The notes: a model not told the origin generated them from the sequence alone. A DNA stretch of 64,000 bases from Streptococcus salivarius (GCF_009738225.1 NZ_CP018187.1:568501-632500), one strand, 5' to 3'. Positions 18,084 through 27,587 are shown, counted from the first letter of the stretch. Translations and numbers: made by a program.

Positions 18084-19406
18084 ATGCGTATCGGATTGTT
18101 TACAGATACCTATTTTCCACAGGTATCAGGTGTTGCGACTAGTATTCGCACACTGAAGACGCAGTTGGAAAAAATGGGGCATACAGTCTTTATCTTTACC
18201 ACGACTGATAGAGATGTTGACCGCTATGAAGACTGGCAGATTGTCCGTATTCCCAGTGTGCCTTTCTTTGCTTTTAAGGATCGCCGAGTGGCTTATCGTG
18301 GCTTTTCTAAGGCTCTAGAGATTGCAAAACAGTACAAGCTTGATATTATTCACACGCAGACAGAGTTCTCCTTAGGGCTTCTAGGGATTGCCATTGCGCG
18401 TGAACTTAGGATTCCTGTTGTGCACACTTATCATACTCAGTATGAAGACTATGTCCGCTATATTGCCAAAGGTATGGTCATCCGTCCAAGTATGGTTAAG
18501 TACATTGTTCGTGGCTTTATGAGCGATCTGGATGGGGTTATCTGTCCGAGCGAGATTGTTTATGACCTTTTACTCAAGTACAAGATTGCTGCTGAAAAAC
18601 GGGTCATTCCAACAGGCATTGAACTTGAGAAATTCCAGCGTCCAGAGATTACCGAAGAAGATGTAGCGGACTTGAGAGCCAAGCTTGGTATTGCTTCGGA
18701 TGAAACCATGTTGTTGAGCTTGTCTCGTGTCTCTTATGAGAAAAATATCCAAGCAGTTCTGGCGGCTCTACCTTCGGTTTTAGAGGAAGACGATAAGGTT
18801 CGGTTAGTTGTTGCTGGCGATGGCCCTTACCTACCAGACCTGAAGTCTCAAGCCAAGAAACTTGGTATTCTGGATAAGGTGGTTTTCACAGGTATGATTG
18901 CACCTGGCGAAACAGCTCTTTACTATAAGGCTGCTGATTTCTTCATCTCGGCATCAACCAGTGAGACTCAGGGCTTGACCTATCTGGAAGCCTTGGCTAG
19001 CGGTACTCCGATTATTGCTCATGGAAATCCTTATTTGGATAATGTGATTACGGACCAGATGTTTGGAACGCTTTATTATCATGATAATGATTTAGCTGGG
19101 GCCATTTTGGAAGCATCCATTGCAACGCCAGAAAAAGACGAGACTAAGTGGGCCGACAAGCTTTATGAAATTTCTGCAGAAAACTTTGGAAAACGTGTCT
19201 ATGAGTACTACTTGGACCTCACGATTTCTAAGGATTTCCACAATGATTTGAATGGTGAAGATAGTACCATGAAACGCTTGACGCGTATGGTGACTTACTT
19301 GCCAACCAAGGCTATTACCTTGCCTGTTAATGGTTCTGTTCGTATCCTCAAAGGATCAGCCAAACAGGTCAAGAAAATCAAAAATATCACGAAACTTTTG
19401 GATTAG
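18084..19406 (+). CDS. GT4 glycosyltransferase, 1,2-diacylglycerol 3-glucosyltransferase type
   Basis: A 440-aa GT-B enzyme, MRIGLFTDTYFPQVSGVATS at the N-terminus, HTHYHTQYEDY-like acceptor region (VVHTYHTQYEDY), SRVSYEKN donor motif, and ETQGLTYLEAL with the conserved Glu. It matches the streptococcal alpha-monoglucosyldiacylglycerol synthase family, which transfers glucose from UDP-Glc to diacylglycerol at the inner membrane face. The basic C-terminal region (about the last 50 residues) could bind the membrane. It is directly coupled to the upstream cpoA-like gene. Confidence 0.8.
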   Translation: MRIGLFTDTYFPQVSGVATSIRTLKTQLEKMGHTVFIFTTTDRDVDRYEDWQIVRIPSVPFFAFKDRRVAYRGFSKALEIAKQYKLDIIHTQTEFSLGLLGIAIARELRIPVVHTYHTQYEDYVRYIAKGMVIRPSMVKYIVRGFMSDLDGVICPSEIVYDLLLKYKIAAEKRVIPTGIELEKFQRPEITEEDVADLRAKLGIASDETMLLSLSRVSYEKNIQAVLAALPSVLEEDDKVRLVVAGDGPYLPDLKSQAKKLGILDKVVFTGMIAPGETALYYKAADFFISASTSETQGLTYLEALASGTPIIAHGNPYLDNVITDQMFGTLYYHDNDLAGAILEASIATPEKDETKWADKLYEISAENFGKRVYEYYLDLTISKDFHNDLNGEDSTMKRLTRMVTYLPTKAITLPVNGSVRILKGSAKQVKKIKNITKLLD

Positions 19407-19471
19407 GAAAGCTATCAGATTTTCCTAGTCAGATAAAATCTTAGAATTGATTAATAAAAGAGATAATTAGC

Positions 19472-19499
19472 TTGAAAAATTACAGTTTCATGCTATAAT
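19472..19499 (+). promoter_or_regulatory. Promoter of the thrS T-box unit
   Basis: TTGAAA (19472-19477), a 16-base spacer and an extended TGCTATAAT with TATAAT at 19494-19499. Confidence 0.75.
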
Positions 19500-19505
19500 A
19501 ACGCA

Positions 19506-19722
19506 TAGAGACATATCAGTCATGGGAAATCTTTCAGAGAGCGTGTGTCGCTGGGAATCACGCAGAGGACATGATTGGGACTACTCGATTAACTTTTTAT
19601 GCAAACATAAAACGGTGGCCACGTTAGAGCCAATCAGAGGTGTAGGGCAAACTCATTTTTTGTCGTACACGAACTAAGGTGGAACCACGTTGCGACGTCC
19701 TTTTGAGGATGTCGCTTTTTAT
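19506..19722 (+). promoter_or_regulatory. T-box leader, threonine type
   Basis: The hallmark T-box sequence AAGGTGGAACCACG lies at 19676-19689. It is followed at once by a terminator stem (19692-19700 with 19707-19715) and a T run. Upstream is a long stem I region in which ACT triplets at 19580-19585 are candidates for the Thr specifier codon. In this class uncharged tRNA binding stabilises the antiterminator. thrS lies 584 bases downstream, after one small ORF. Confidence 0.9.
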
Positions 19723-19865
19723 GTTGTTCGGGATACTTTGAAATTTTTAGAACGTCGAGTATAGATAGAAAAGCTTTACTTTGTGACTAAATATTCTCTC
19801 TATTGATTACAAAAAGGACTGTTTAGAATGAAGTGGCACTATCTTTTTAGTTGAAGGAGAATATG

Positions 19866-20261
19866 ATGGGGTTCAAATTTGAAGCTATCAAGGCCTACTT
19901 GATTGACCACGGTGTGGATGCTGGTCTTGCTGAGACTATGCACGCTATCTATGCTACCCAAAGACTTGGTGGAACAGCCAATGCCTATTTCCTAATTGTT
20001 TTTACAGAAACAGAGATTTTCATTATTTCTATTACACCTTTAGGAAAAATAGGAGATATTATCGCCAAATTTCCTGAAGAGACGATTAAGTCTTATCAGT
20101 TTAAAAAACGCTTGTTTATTGGTTATAAACTTCGCATTTTTCTAAATGATGGCAGGGAGCTAGACTTTAATGTCAACAAGATATTGATTGGAGCGGATTG
20201 GCATAAGACGGAATTGCAAAGCATCCTAGAAACAAATTATTACAACAAAAAGATTAAATAG
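19866..20261 (+). CDS. Small PH-like domain protein between T-box and thrS
   Basis: A 131-aa cytoplasmic protein of unknown function. Alternating beta strands such as YFLIVFTETEIFIISI and LRIFLNDGRELDFNV, followed by a C-terminal helix (HKTELQSIL), suggest a pleckstrin-homology-like fold. An in-frame ATG lies three bases earlier, but AAGGAG (19854-19859) is correctly spaced only for 19866. Its place between the T-box terminator and thrS means it should share the threonine-starvation control unless it has its own promoter. Confidence 0.65.
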   Translation: MGFKFEAIKAYLIDHGVDAGLAETMHAIYATQRLGGTANAYFLIVFTETEIFIISITPLGKIGDIIAKFPEETIKSYQFKKRLFIGYKLRIFLNDGRELDFNVNKILIGADWHKTELQSILETNYYNKKIK

Positions 20262-20305
20262 AAAGGAAGAAGGGGCTCATCCTTTAGGGCTCTGACATCT
20301 TAATT

Positions 20306-22252
20306 ATGATTAACATTACTTTCCCAGATGGCGCTGTTCGTGAATTCGAATCTGGCGTTACAACTTTTGAAATTGCACAATCTATCAGCAACTCTTTGGC
20401 TAAGAAAGCTCTTGCTGGTAAATTTAACGGCAAATTGATTGACACAACTCGTGCTATCACTGAAGATGGAAGCATCGAAATCGTGACACCTGATCACGAA
20501 GACGCTCTTCCAATCTTGCGTCACTCAGCGGCTCACTTGTTTGCCCAAGCAGCTCGTCGCCTTTTCCCAGATATTCATTTGGGTGTTGGTCCAGCCATCG
20601 AAGATGGTTTCTACTACGATACTGACAATGAAGCTGGTCAAATTTCTAACGAAGACCTTCCTCGTATCGAAGAAGAAATGAAGAAAATCGTTAAAGAAAA
20701 CTTCCCATCAATCCGTGAAGAAGTGACTAAAGACGAAGCGCGTGAAATCTTCAAAAATGACCCATATAAATTGGAATTGATTGAAGAGCACTCAGAAGAC
20801 GAAGGTGGTTTGACTATCTACCGTCAAGGTGAGTACGTTGACCTTTGCCGTGGCCCACACGTACCATCAACTGGTCGTATCCAAGTCTTCCATCTTTTGA
20901 ATGTTGCAGGTGCTTACTGGCGTGGAAATAGCGATAATGCTATGATGCAACGTATCTACGGTACAGCTTGGTTCGATAAAAAAGATCTCAAGGCTTACCT
21001 TAAACGTCTTGAAGAAGCTAAAGAACGTGACCACCGTAAACTTGGTAAAGAACTTGATTTGTTCATGATTTCTCAAGAGGTTGGTCAAGGTCTTCCATTC
21101 TGGTTGCCAAATGGTGCGACAATCCGTCGTGTCTTGGAACGCTACATTGTTGATAAGGAAGTAGCAGCAGGATACCAACACGTCTACACTCCACCAATTG
21201 CTTCTGTAGAACTTTATAAAACTTCAGGTCACTGGGATCACTACCGTGAAGATATGTTCCCAACAATGGATATGGGAGATGGTGAAGCCTTTGTTCTTCG
21301 TCCAATGAACTGTCCTCACCACATCGAAGTTTACAAACACCATGTGCATTCTTACCGCGAATTGCCTATCCGTATCGCTGAAATTGGTATGATGCACCGT
21401 TATGAAAAATCAGGTGCCCTTACAGGACTTCAACGTGTGCGTGAAATGTCACTTAATGATGGTCATACTTTCGTAACACCTGAACAAATCAAAGATGAGT
21501 TCCAACGTACGCTTCAATTGATCATCGACGTATACGAAGATTTCAACTTGACTGACTATCGTTTCCGTTTGTCATACCGCGACCCTAAAGATACTCACAA
21601 ATACTTCGACAATGACGAAATGTGGGAAAATGCTCAAAGCATGTTGAAATCAGCCATGGATGACATGGAACTCGACTACTTTGAAGCAGAAGGTGAAGCT
21701 GCCTTCTACGGTCCAAAACTTGATATCCAAGTGAAGACTGCCCTTGGTAATGAAGAAACACTTTCTACTATCCAATTGGACTTCTTGCTTCCAGAACGCT
21801 TTGACCTTAAATACATCGGAGCTGATGGGGAAGAACACCGTCCAGTTATGATTCACCGTGGGGTTATTTCAACAATGGAACGCTTTACAGCTATCCTTAT
21901 TGAAAACTATAAAGGAGCCTTCCCAACTTGGTTGGCACCTCAACAAGTGACTGTTATTCCAGTTTCAAATGAAGCCCACACAGATTACGCTTGGGAAGTT
22001 GCTAAACAACTTCGTGACCGTGGTATCCGTGTTGAAGTGGATGAACGTAACGAGAAAATGCAATACAAGATTCGTGCGTCTCAAACACAAAAAATCCCTT
22101 ACCAATTGATTGTTGGTGATAAGGAAATGGAAGACGGAACTGTTAACGTTCGTCGCTATGGACAAAAACAAACACACACTGAAGCTGTGTCAGAATTTGT
22201 AGAAAATATCCTTGCTGATATTGCTCGCAAATCACGCCCAGATGCCGAATAA
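20306..22252 (+). CDS. thrS: Threonyl-tRNA synthetase
   Basis: A 648-aa class II aminoacyl-tRNA synthetase. Domains in order: N-terminal TGS domain (about 1-60), the editing domain with [16 protein letters not shown] (HxxxH), the catalytic core with class II motifs (MNCPHH zinc site, [17 protein letters not shown]) and a C-terminal anticodon-binding domain ([11 protein letters not shown] to the end). It charges tRNA-Thr. The upstream T-box senses tRNA-Thr charging. Confidence 0.97.
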   Translation: MINITFPDGAVREFESGVTTFEIAQSISNSLAKKALAGKFNGKLIDTTRAITEDGSIEIVTPDHEDALPILRHSAAHLFAQAARRLFPDIHLGVGPAIEDGFYYDTDNEAGQISNEDLPRIEEEMKKIVKENFPSIREEVTKDEAREIFKNDPYKLELIEEHSEDEGGLTIYRQGEYVDLCRGPHVPSTGRIQVFHLLNVAGAYWRGNSDNAMMQRIYGTAWFDKKDLKAYLKRLEEAKERDHRKLGKELDLFMISQEVGQGLPFWLPNGATIRRVLERYIVDKEVAAGYQHVYTPPIASVELYKTSGHWDHYREDMFPTMDMGDGEAFVLRPMNCPHHIEVYKHHVHSYRELPIRIAEIGMMHRYEKSGALTGLQRVREMSLNDGHTFVTPEQIKDEFQRTLQLIIDVYEDFNLTDYRFRLSYRDPKDTHKYFDNDEMWENAQSMLKSAMDDMELDYFEAEGEAAFYGPKLDIQVKTALGNEETLSTIQLDFLLPERFDLKYIGADGEEHRPVMIHRGVISTMERFTAILIENYKGAFPTWLAPQQVTVIPVSNEAHTDYAWEVAKQLRDRGIRVEVDERNEKMQYKIRASQTQKIPYQLIVGDKEMEDGTVNVRRYGQKQTHTEAVSEFVENILADIARKSRPDAE

Positions 22253-22258
22253 ATCAGA

Positions 22259-22288
22259 AAGTCGGTTAGCTAAGCTAGCTGACTTTTT
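22259..22288 (+). terminator. Intrinsic terminator of thrS
   Basis: AGTCGGTTAGC / GCTAGCTGACT stem with a short loop and a T5 run, just before the next ORF. Confidence 0.8.
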
Positions 22289-22301
22289 AGTAGGATAAAG
22301 C

Positions 22302-23240
22302 ATGCACGTTTTTAGGAAAAGACTTTTATTTCTGCTGGGAGCAGTCCTGCTCTTGTTACTGTCTAGCTTTACTTATCACAGATTATCCTTGCAAAGAGAG
22401 AAGGCTTCTCTCAACCCTATGGGGCAAATGGTGTCTGTTAATGGCCATGACATGAGCGTCTTTGTAAAGGGGGAGGGGCCACAAACTCTAGTTTTTCTTT
22501 CTGGTGCTGGAACAGCCTCTCCCATTCTAGATTTTAAAGACTTGTATGATGGGCTTTCGAAGCAGTATAAGATAGTCGTTGTTGAAAGGGCTGGCTATGG
22601 TTACAGTGAGGACACATCTAAGTCCCGAGATGTTTCTGAGGTTCTTTCAGAGACACGACAAGCCCTAGCCAAGGCACAAGTATCAGGTCCTTATATTATT
22701 CTTTCTCATTCGATGGCTTCCTTAGAAACGCTTTTGTGGCAAGAAAAATATCCAAGTGAAATACAGGCAGTCATCGGCTTAGATTGGTCTCTACCAGAGA
22801 GTTATTCGCAATTGAGAATGCATTCCCAGATTTTACGTATGGCTCGTTTAGGAAGTCAATTAGGTCTTTTAAGGTATATACCGAGTCGCTTATATGTGCC
22901 TAATGAAAATCTAAGTAGTAGTGATCGACGCCTCTATCAACGAATAGCTTATCGTCAAATACTGTCACAAGCTATGTTAAATGAGAGCCTATCTGTTGAG
23001 GAAAATGCTAAAAAGGTTGATGCTAAGATAAATTCACAAATCCCCACCTTACTTTTGGTTTCTAATGGAGAAGGCACGAGTTTTAGCAAGGAGGAGTGGC
23101 GAAATTATGCGGCCAGATTTGCAAAGGATCAGAAAAATATCGAACTGACTTTTTATGATGCCCCACATTATCTTTATCACTATCAGACCAAAGAGGTAGT
23201 TGCTAAGATAGAGGAGTTCATAAAAGGGACCACTGATTAA
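22302..23240 (+). CDS. Membrane-anchored alpha/beta hydrolase
   Basis: A 312-aa protein with an N-terminal membrane anchor or signal (LLFLLGAVLLLLLSSF) and an alpha/beta-hydrolase domain outside the membrane. The nucleophile elbow is SHSMAS (Ser in place of the first Gly of GxSxG), with a likely oxyanion segment LSGAGTAS, and candidate catalytic Asp and His late in the chain (DAPHYLYH). The substrate is unknown. It follows the thrS terminator closely and precedes a DUF3114-like gene by 29 bases, with which it may be co-transcribed. Confidence 0.75.
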   Translation: MHVFRKRLLFLLGAVLLLLLSSFTYHRLSLQREKASLNPMGQMVSVNGHDMSVFVKGEGPQTLVFLSGAGTASPILDFKDLYDGLSKQYKIVVVERAGYGYSEDTSKSRDVSEVLSETRQALAKAQVSGPYIILSHSMASLETLLWQEKYPSEIQAVIGLDWSLPESYSQLRMHSQILRMARLGSQLGLLRYIPSRLYVPNENLSSSDRRLYQRIAYRQILSQAMLNESLSVEENAKKVDAKINSQIPTLLLVSNGEGTSFSKEEWRNYAARFAKDQKNIELTFYDAPHYLYHYQTKEVVAKIEEFIKGTTD

Positions 23241-23269
23241 ACTAACTTATGTTATTGAGGAGAGATGAG

Positions 23270-24328
23270 ATGCTCATAGGCTCAAAAGCCTTTTCTAGCT
23301 TATGGAAGGAATGGCAAAAGGAATACCAGCCACTGCAGGTGCTGAAGTTATTGCTTGCTTATATAGAGATGCCAGAGGATCTATCTGGGGAGATAAAGGA
23401 GACTCAGCGTTTATTATCCTATTTTGACCCTGACTTGGCGCCTCATGATGCTTTCTGGAAGGATGTTGCCAGGTTAGTAGATTTGGCTTTTCCTGAGGAC
23501 AGCTTATCTAAAAAATTCTCTATTGAGCGACAAATCCATCAGTTACGTTACCTGATTTCTAGTCAACAGGCCCAGTATGTGAGGACACATTATAAAAAAA
23601 CAGGGATGACAGACAAAGAAGCTTTAGCTGTCTATCTCAGATGGAAACCTTTCACCATGTTTGATCAGGGGCGTCTGCACCAAAAGATTTCTTTCTGTGA
23701 TGGCAAGGGGATTTATCCAGATGGAATTCCTAGTGTTAATTTAAAAATTCTTCTCTATAATCGGATTGAGTTTATTTTGGATAGTCAGGGAAATTTTCTC
23801 AATGAGGTCGATGCGGAGCAGGTGACTGAGAGTGGAGTGGTTAATGGTGCTAGTTTCAACTATGGCAATTTCAAGCGCCACTGGCAACTGGATGTGGAGC
23901 CGGTTCAACCACATGATCCTGCCTTTCGTAATCGGATGACCAAGGGTTTTCGATCACCCAACAAATTGAGAAAGAAGTGGGGCCGAAAAGAGCCTGAGTA
24001 TTTTGACAGGTCTTTTTACAATCCAAATGGTATCTATGCTCAGTCACACAGATCTTTGGCTAATGATGTCAAACGTCAAGCCAGACTTTTTCTCGCCATG
24101 GTTTATGGCTTTAAACCAGTTCAGAAAAAGCAATCAAAGGAGGTTTATATGTCTAATCAACCACAAAACAATAAAGGGACAGCGGTTCTAGGATCACTAG
24201 TATTTATGGCCTTATACGCCCTAGGTATTTGGCACAATGCTGTCCGAGGAAATATTCCTTTCCTTATTCTATGGAGTGTTTTACTCTTAGTTAACGTCAG
24301 CTATTTGATTTTCCGCTTGAGAAAATAA
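23270..24328 (+). CDS. DUF3114-like protein with C-terminal membrane segment
   Basis: A 352-aa protein of unknown function that I relate to the streptococcal DUF3114 family. The first 290 residues are soluble with several WxxW and Arg/Lys-rich stretches (YLRWKPFTMF, KLRKKWGRKEPEYFDRSFY). The last 60 residues hold two hydrophobic helices. GAGGAG is well placed for the ATG at 23270; an earlier in-frame ATG at 23249 has poorer support. A perfect ribosome binding site inside the frame at 24136 could start a separate small protein (see next entry). Confidence 0.6.
   Translation: MLIGSKAFSSLWKEWQKEYQPLQVLKLLLAYIEMPEDLSGEIKETQRLLSYFDPDLAPHDAFWKDVARLVDLAFPEDSLSKKFSIERQIHQLRYLISSQQAQYVRTHYKKTGMTDKEALAVYLRWKPFTMFDQGRLHQKISFCDGKGIYPDGIPSVNLKILLYNRIEFILDSQGNFLNEVDAEQVTESGVVNGASFNYGNFKRHWQLDVEPVQPHDPAFRNRMTKGFRSPNKLRKKWGRKEPEYFDRSFYNPNGIYAQSHRSLANDVKRQARLFLAMVYGFKPVQKKQSKEVYMSNQPQNNKGTAVLGSLVFMALYALGIWHNAVRGNIPFLILWSVLLLVNVSYLIFRLRK
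24149..24328 (+). CDS. Possible internal-start small membrane protein
   Basis: An in-frame ATG at 24149 within the DUF3114-like ORF is preceded at five bases by AAAGGAGG (24136-24143), the strongest ribosome binding site in this area. Translation would give a 59-aa protein, starting MSNQPQNNKGTAVLGSLVFM, with two membrane helices. It may be a formerly separate gene now in frame with its neighbour, or a dual-start arrangement. Confidence 0.45.
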   Translation: MSNQPQNNKGTAVLGSLVFMALYALGIWHNAVRGNIPFLILWSVLLLVNVSYLIFRLRK

Positions 24329-24336
24329 AAAAAGAA

Positions 24337-24388
24337 AGTGATATGGACCTAAATGGTAAGAAATTTAGGTCTGTATCACTTTTTGTTT
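24337..24388. terminator. Bidirectional terminator between convergent genes
   Basis: A long stem, AAAGTGATATGGACCTAAAT with ATTTAGGTCTGTATCACTTT, flanked by A and T runs on both sides, serving the DUF3114-like gene and the minus-strand hydrolase. Confidence 0.85.
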
Positions 24389-24403
24389 ACATATGTCTAT
24401 AAA

Positions 24404-25570
24404 TTAAGGCAACTCTATTTCACTTAACCATTCAAAGATTTCATCATTACTATCAAAAGCAGAACCATTCTGACAGTGGAGGTCGCTTGAGTAGTTTTCT
24501 TTATCAAAAATGATTAATTTTTTCTCTTTTGACGGTATGGCTTCAAAATACTTAAATCCTAGTTGTTTATCGTAATACATATCATTAGTGGATAAAAGTA
24601 CAAGAACAGGCCCTGAAATAGTTATCTCCTTAAATTCTTTACATCGTTTTATTAAAGAAGATAGTGAGGGTTCTCCAAAATTCCACTTTGCCTGTTCAAC
24701 TTGCCAATTTAAAAACTTATTTCTTTGTATGTAAAACATAGCTAACTTTTCAAAAAAACTTGGTATCTCATCATCAATGAAACGATGGAATATTTGAGAG
24801 ATACTATTTTTAAAGGATTCTAGGACACTTGGAAAATAATTATATAAAACAATACTATCAAATAAGTCATTTTTATTTCCTTGTGCGCGAGCCATTAGCA
24901 AACCGCCCAAGGATAGACCAATTCCGATAAAAGGTTTAGAAACTTGATTTTCGTAGTAATTAATTATGGCTTGGCAAACTTTTTCCCAATTAGGGATAAA
25001 TGGAAGATGATGTTCTCTAAGGACAGAGGATTGACCTGGTCCCTCAAAAATGATGACATTATAACCTTCTTCGATTCCTGCAACAACATTTGTAAAGTAA
25101 AGTTCTTCTAACAAGGCATCGAAACCACCACAGATAAAGAATGTTCCTTTGCACGTTTTTGTCTTATGAGTGAAATAAAGAGAACGTAATGAGATATTCT
25201 CATATGGAATCATTTCCAAACGATAAGGGATTTCTAACATCTTGAGCCCCTCATAAAAATATTGAACTGATAATTGGTAGACGTCTATTTTTCTTTTATC
25301 CAAAGGGGAAAGAAAAAATTCAGAGGCTTGAAAATAACGACTGGCTCGCAAAAAAGCATGTCCTTGACTAATTTTAGAAGAATATCGTTGAGTACGTTTT
25401 AATAGTTTTTCAGCACCGTTTTTCCAGCCATGATACCAAGATTCGTAGTTGCCGTCTTTAATTTGTTGACAGATATTTTCAACCTCGGCAAAGTCACTTC
25501 CACCTTTAGGGCAGTACCACATGACACGTCGTGCTTCAAATTCGAATTCTTTTGTTTTAAAAAATACCAT
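24404..25570 (-). CDS. Alpha/beta hydrolase, FrsA/dienelactone-hydrolase-like
   Basis: A 388-aa soluble hydrolase. The nucleophile elbow is GIGLSLGGLLMA (GxSxG-type, Ser about residue 240), preceded by an oxyanion region ICGGFDALLEE and the typical strand VIIFEGPGQS, with an Asp candidate in LLSTNDMYYD and a C-terminal His in DLHCQNG. The N-terminal 130 residues form the helical cap seen in this group. It is divergent from an HxlR regulator, which probably controls it. The substrate is unknown. Confidence 0.75.
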   Translation of the reverse strand: MVFFKTKEFEFEARRVMWYCPKGGSDFAEVENICQQIKDGNYESWYHGWKNGAEKLLKRTQRYSSKISQGHAFLRASRYFQASEFFLSPLDKRKIDVYQLSVQYFYEGLKMLEIPYRLEMIPYENISLRSLYFTHKTKTCKGTFFICGGFDALLEELYFTNVVAGIEEGYNVIIFEGPGQSSVLREHHLPFIPNWEKVCQAIINYYENQVSKPFIGIGLSLGGLLMARAQGNKNDLFDSIVLYNYFPSVLESFKNSISQIFHRFIDDEIPSFFEKLAMFYIQRNKFLNWQVEQAKWNFGEPSLSSLIKRCKEFKEITISGPVLVLLSTNDMYYDKQLGFKYFEAIPSKEKKLIIFDKENYSSDLHCQNGSAFDSNDEIFEWLSEIELP

Positions 25571-25645
25571 GCTTTACTCCTTTCGAAATGTAGTACAATA
25601 GTAACAGACTTTAATAATGAGAAAAAGAAGGTACCTAAAAGTAAC

Positions 25646-25963
25646 ATGGAAAACGAAATCTGTTTACGCAAGCTTGCTCAACCCTTGTTAGGGAAATGGG
25701 CTGTATTTATTATTTTAACTTTAGAAAATGAGACACTCCATTTTGCGGAACTTGAAAGAAGGTTGAAAACAATATCTAGAAAGGTTCTTGCTCAAAATCT
25801 TCGTGAGTTAGAGTCAATTAACATAATCAGTCGTGAAGGTGTAGCTAGTACGGGTTCTCCAGTTTATTACGGGTTAACCGATTTGGGAAAAGATTTCTTA
25901 CCACTTTTATATCAAATAAAAAAGTGGATTAGAGACCATGATGACTTGCTTTCACGAGAATAA
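25646..25963 (+). CDS. HxlR-family transcriptional regulator
   Basis: A 105-aa winged-helix protein: CLRKLAQPLLGKWAVFIILTL at the N-terminus, then RRLKTISRKVLAQNLREL (recognition region) and YGLTDLGKDFLPLL (wing and dimer helix), all standard for HxlR. The N-terminal Cys of CLRK is at the position used for redox or electrophile sensing in some members. It was started at the ATG giving MENEICLRK; an upstream in-frame extension would run through the divergent gene. The 75-base gap to the hydrolase probably holds its operator. Confidence 0.85.
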   Translation: MENEICLRKLAQPLLGKWAVFIILTLENETLHFAELERRLKTISRKVLAQNLRELESINIISREGVASTGSPVYYGLTDLGKDFLPLLYQIKKWIRDHDDLLSRE

Positions 25964-26087
25964 GGTCATTTTTGCTAATATTAAACATATAGTGGAGCTT
26001 CCTAGATTCCTGAAATCATCCACTGAACAATTTCATCTAAGGTCCGGTATTATTTAAGGAAATTTCAAAAATTTTATCTTCAATCTA

Positions 26088-26117
26088 AAAAGGTTTACCA
26101 ATTGGCAAACCTTTTTT
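26088..26117. terminator. Bidirectional terminator
   Basis: AAAAAGGTTTACC-AATT-GGCAAACCTTTTTT stem flanked by A and T runs between convergent genes. Confidence 0.85.
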
Positions 26118-26134
26118 GTATCTTCAATTATAGC

Positions 26135-26326
26135 TTACCACTTGCTTTCTTCTGGGATAATAATCCAGCAAATGATGTAGAAAAGAAAACCTGTTCCAAA
26201 TAAGAAGATCGCTGCAGCCCAAATAAGGCGAATAATGACAGGGTCAATGTCAAGATATTTAGCGATACCAGAACAAACACCGGCAATAATTTTGTTGTTT
26301 GGATCTCTTCTGAGTTCTTTTTTCAT
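26135..26326 (-). CDS. PspC-domain small membrane protein
   Basis: A 63-aa PspC-like protein: basic N-terminus (MKKELRRDPNNKIIAGVCSG), the PspC core IAKYLDIDPVIIRLIWAA, and a long hydrophobic helix pair ending IIPEE. Such proteins respond to envelope stress, although in streptococci the stand-alone form has no firm role. GGAGG precedes the start on the minus strand. Confidence 0.85.
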   Translation of the reverse strand: MKKELRRDPNNKIIAGVCSGIAKYLDIDPVIIRLIWAAAIFLFGTGFLFYIICWIIIPEESKW

Positions 26327-26380
26327 ATGATTTACCTCCGTACTTCCTTATTATACCATAACACCTTGATGTCTTTGACT

Positions 26381-27058
26381 TTAAGGAAGCATAAAGTAGA
26401 CAATCCCCATATATTGAAGAGCCGAAGCCAACATGATGAAGAGGTGCCAAATCATGTGGAAGTATGGTTTTTTCTTAGCATAGAAAGCTGCACCAACCGT
26501 GTATGACAATCCTCCAGCAAGCATGAGTCCCCAAAAGGCAGGTCCTGTCTTAGTGACGATAGCTGGAATAATGAAGATAACCAACCATCCCATCATCAGA
26601 TAGAGGAAGAGGGAGAATTTTTCATTGATTTTTTTAGCAAAGATTTTGTAGAGAATACCAAAAATTGTTGTTCCCCATTGGAGGACGATGATGCTGTAGC
26701 CTAGCCATCCGCCAACCAGTGAGAGGGCAACAGGGGTGTAGCTTCCAGCAATGGCGATATAAATCATGCTGTGGTCAATAATTCTTAGAACCATCTTGTG
26801 GGGTGAGTTATAATCCATAGCATGATAGATGGCTGAACTCAAAAACATGAGGAAGAGACTGATGACAAAAACGGACATCCCGATGGCAGCAGTCATGCCG
26901 TAGCCGTTGTTGGCATGAACAGCAGTAATTGGCAATAAGACTAGCATGGCCATAGCTCCGACGGCGTGAGTCACGCTGTTAGCCACTTCCTCACCAAAGC
27001 TAAGTTTTTTACTGAGTTTGAGGTTGGGAGAAGTATTAAAAGTAGCAGTATTAGACAT
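26381..27058 (-). CDS. Hemolysin III / PAQR-family membrane protein
   Basis: A 225-aa seven-helix membrane protein of the YqfA/hemolysin III group. The conserved motifs are EEVANSVTHAVGA at the start, SAIYHAMDY in helix 2-3 and HMIWHLFIMLAS near the C-terminus, whose His residues form a zinc site in PAQR proteins. The start is placed at the ATG preceded by AAGGAGG at five bases; an ATG 15 bases earlier lies within that ribosome binding site. It overlaps the end of the DUF1836 gene by eight bases. Confidence 0.88.
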   Translation of the reverse strand: MSNTATFNTSPNLKLSKKLSFGEEVANSVTHAVGAMAMLVLLPITAVHANNGYGMTAAIGMSVFVISLFLMFLSSAIYHAMDYNSPHKMVLRIIDHSMIYIAIAGSYTPVALSLVGGWLGYSIIVLQWGTTIFGILYKIFAKKINEKFSLFLYLMMGWLVIFIIPAIVTKTGPAFWGLMLAGGLSYTVGAAFYAKKKPYFHMIWHLFIMLASALQYMGIVYFMLP

Positions 27059-27500
27059 TGTTTCCTCCTTCAAGGTCGTTCAAAAGTTGATGGGTAGCTC
27101 GGTAGTATTGAAGCGTCTGACAGGCTGAGAGTATGACTTGCGGAGCCTCTTGGGGAAACTGACCATTCATACAGGCTACAAAGTCATTGTAGTAACTCTT
27201 TTGACTTTCAGCATCTGTTCGTAGGATTTCCAAGGTTTTAGCAATCTCAGAAATCTCAAAGACGGTCTTTAGACTAGTGATGACAATAAGTCTAGCTACC
27301 TGAGCAGCATTATATTTTTTCTTGATGGGTTTTGCGACATGGCCATGTTTGACATAATTATTGACCATAGAGGCGGTTAGCCCCTTGTCGTTTGGTCCCA
27401 AAGTGCTTTGGGTGACCTGATTGACATAGAGCAAAACCTGATCCAAATAGAGTTCAATCCCTGGTAATTCTTCCCAGAGAGGGTATTGTTGTGTTGTCAA
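27051..27500 (-). CDS. DUF1836 protein
   Basis: A 149-aa protein of the DUF1836 family, recognised by WEELPGIELYLDQVLLYVNQ and the segment TASMVNNYVKHGHVAKPIKKKY with YNAAQVARLIVI. The second segment looks like a winged-helix or MerR-like DNA-binding region, so a regulatory role is likely but unproven. Its last codons overlap the ribosome binding site of the hemolysin III gene, implying translational coupling. Confidence 0.8.
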   Translation of the reverse strand: MTTQQYPLWEELPGIELYLDQVLLYVNQVTQSTLGPNDKGLTASMVNNYVKHGHVAKPIKKKYNAAQVARLIVITSLKTVFEISEIAKTLEILRTDAESQKSYYNDFVACMNGQFPQEAPQVILSACQTLQYYRATHQLLNDLEGGNNV

Positions 27501-27587
27501 ATTATAAAAACCTCTTTATCTAGTTTTCATAACTAGATTATAACATTATAGAAATTCAAGTCAAGTCAGAACTTGTGAGATATGAAA

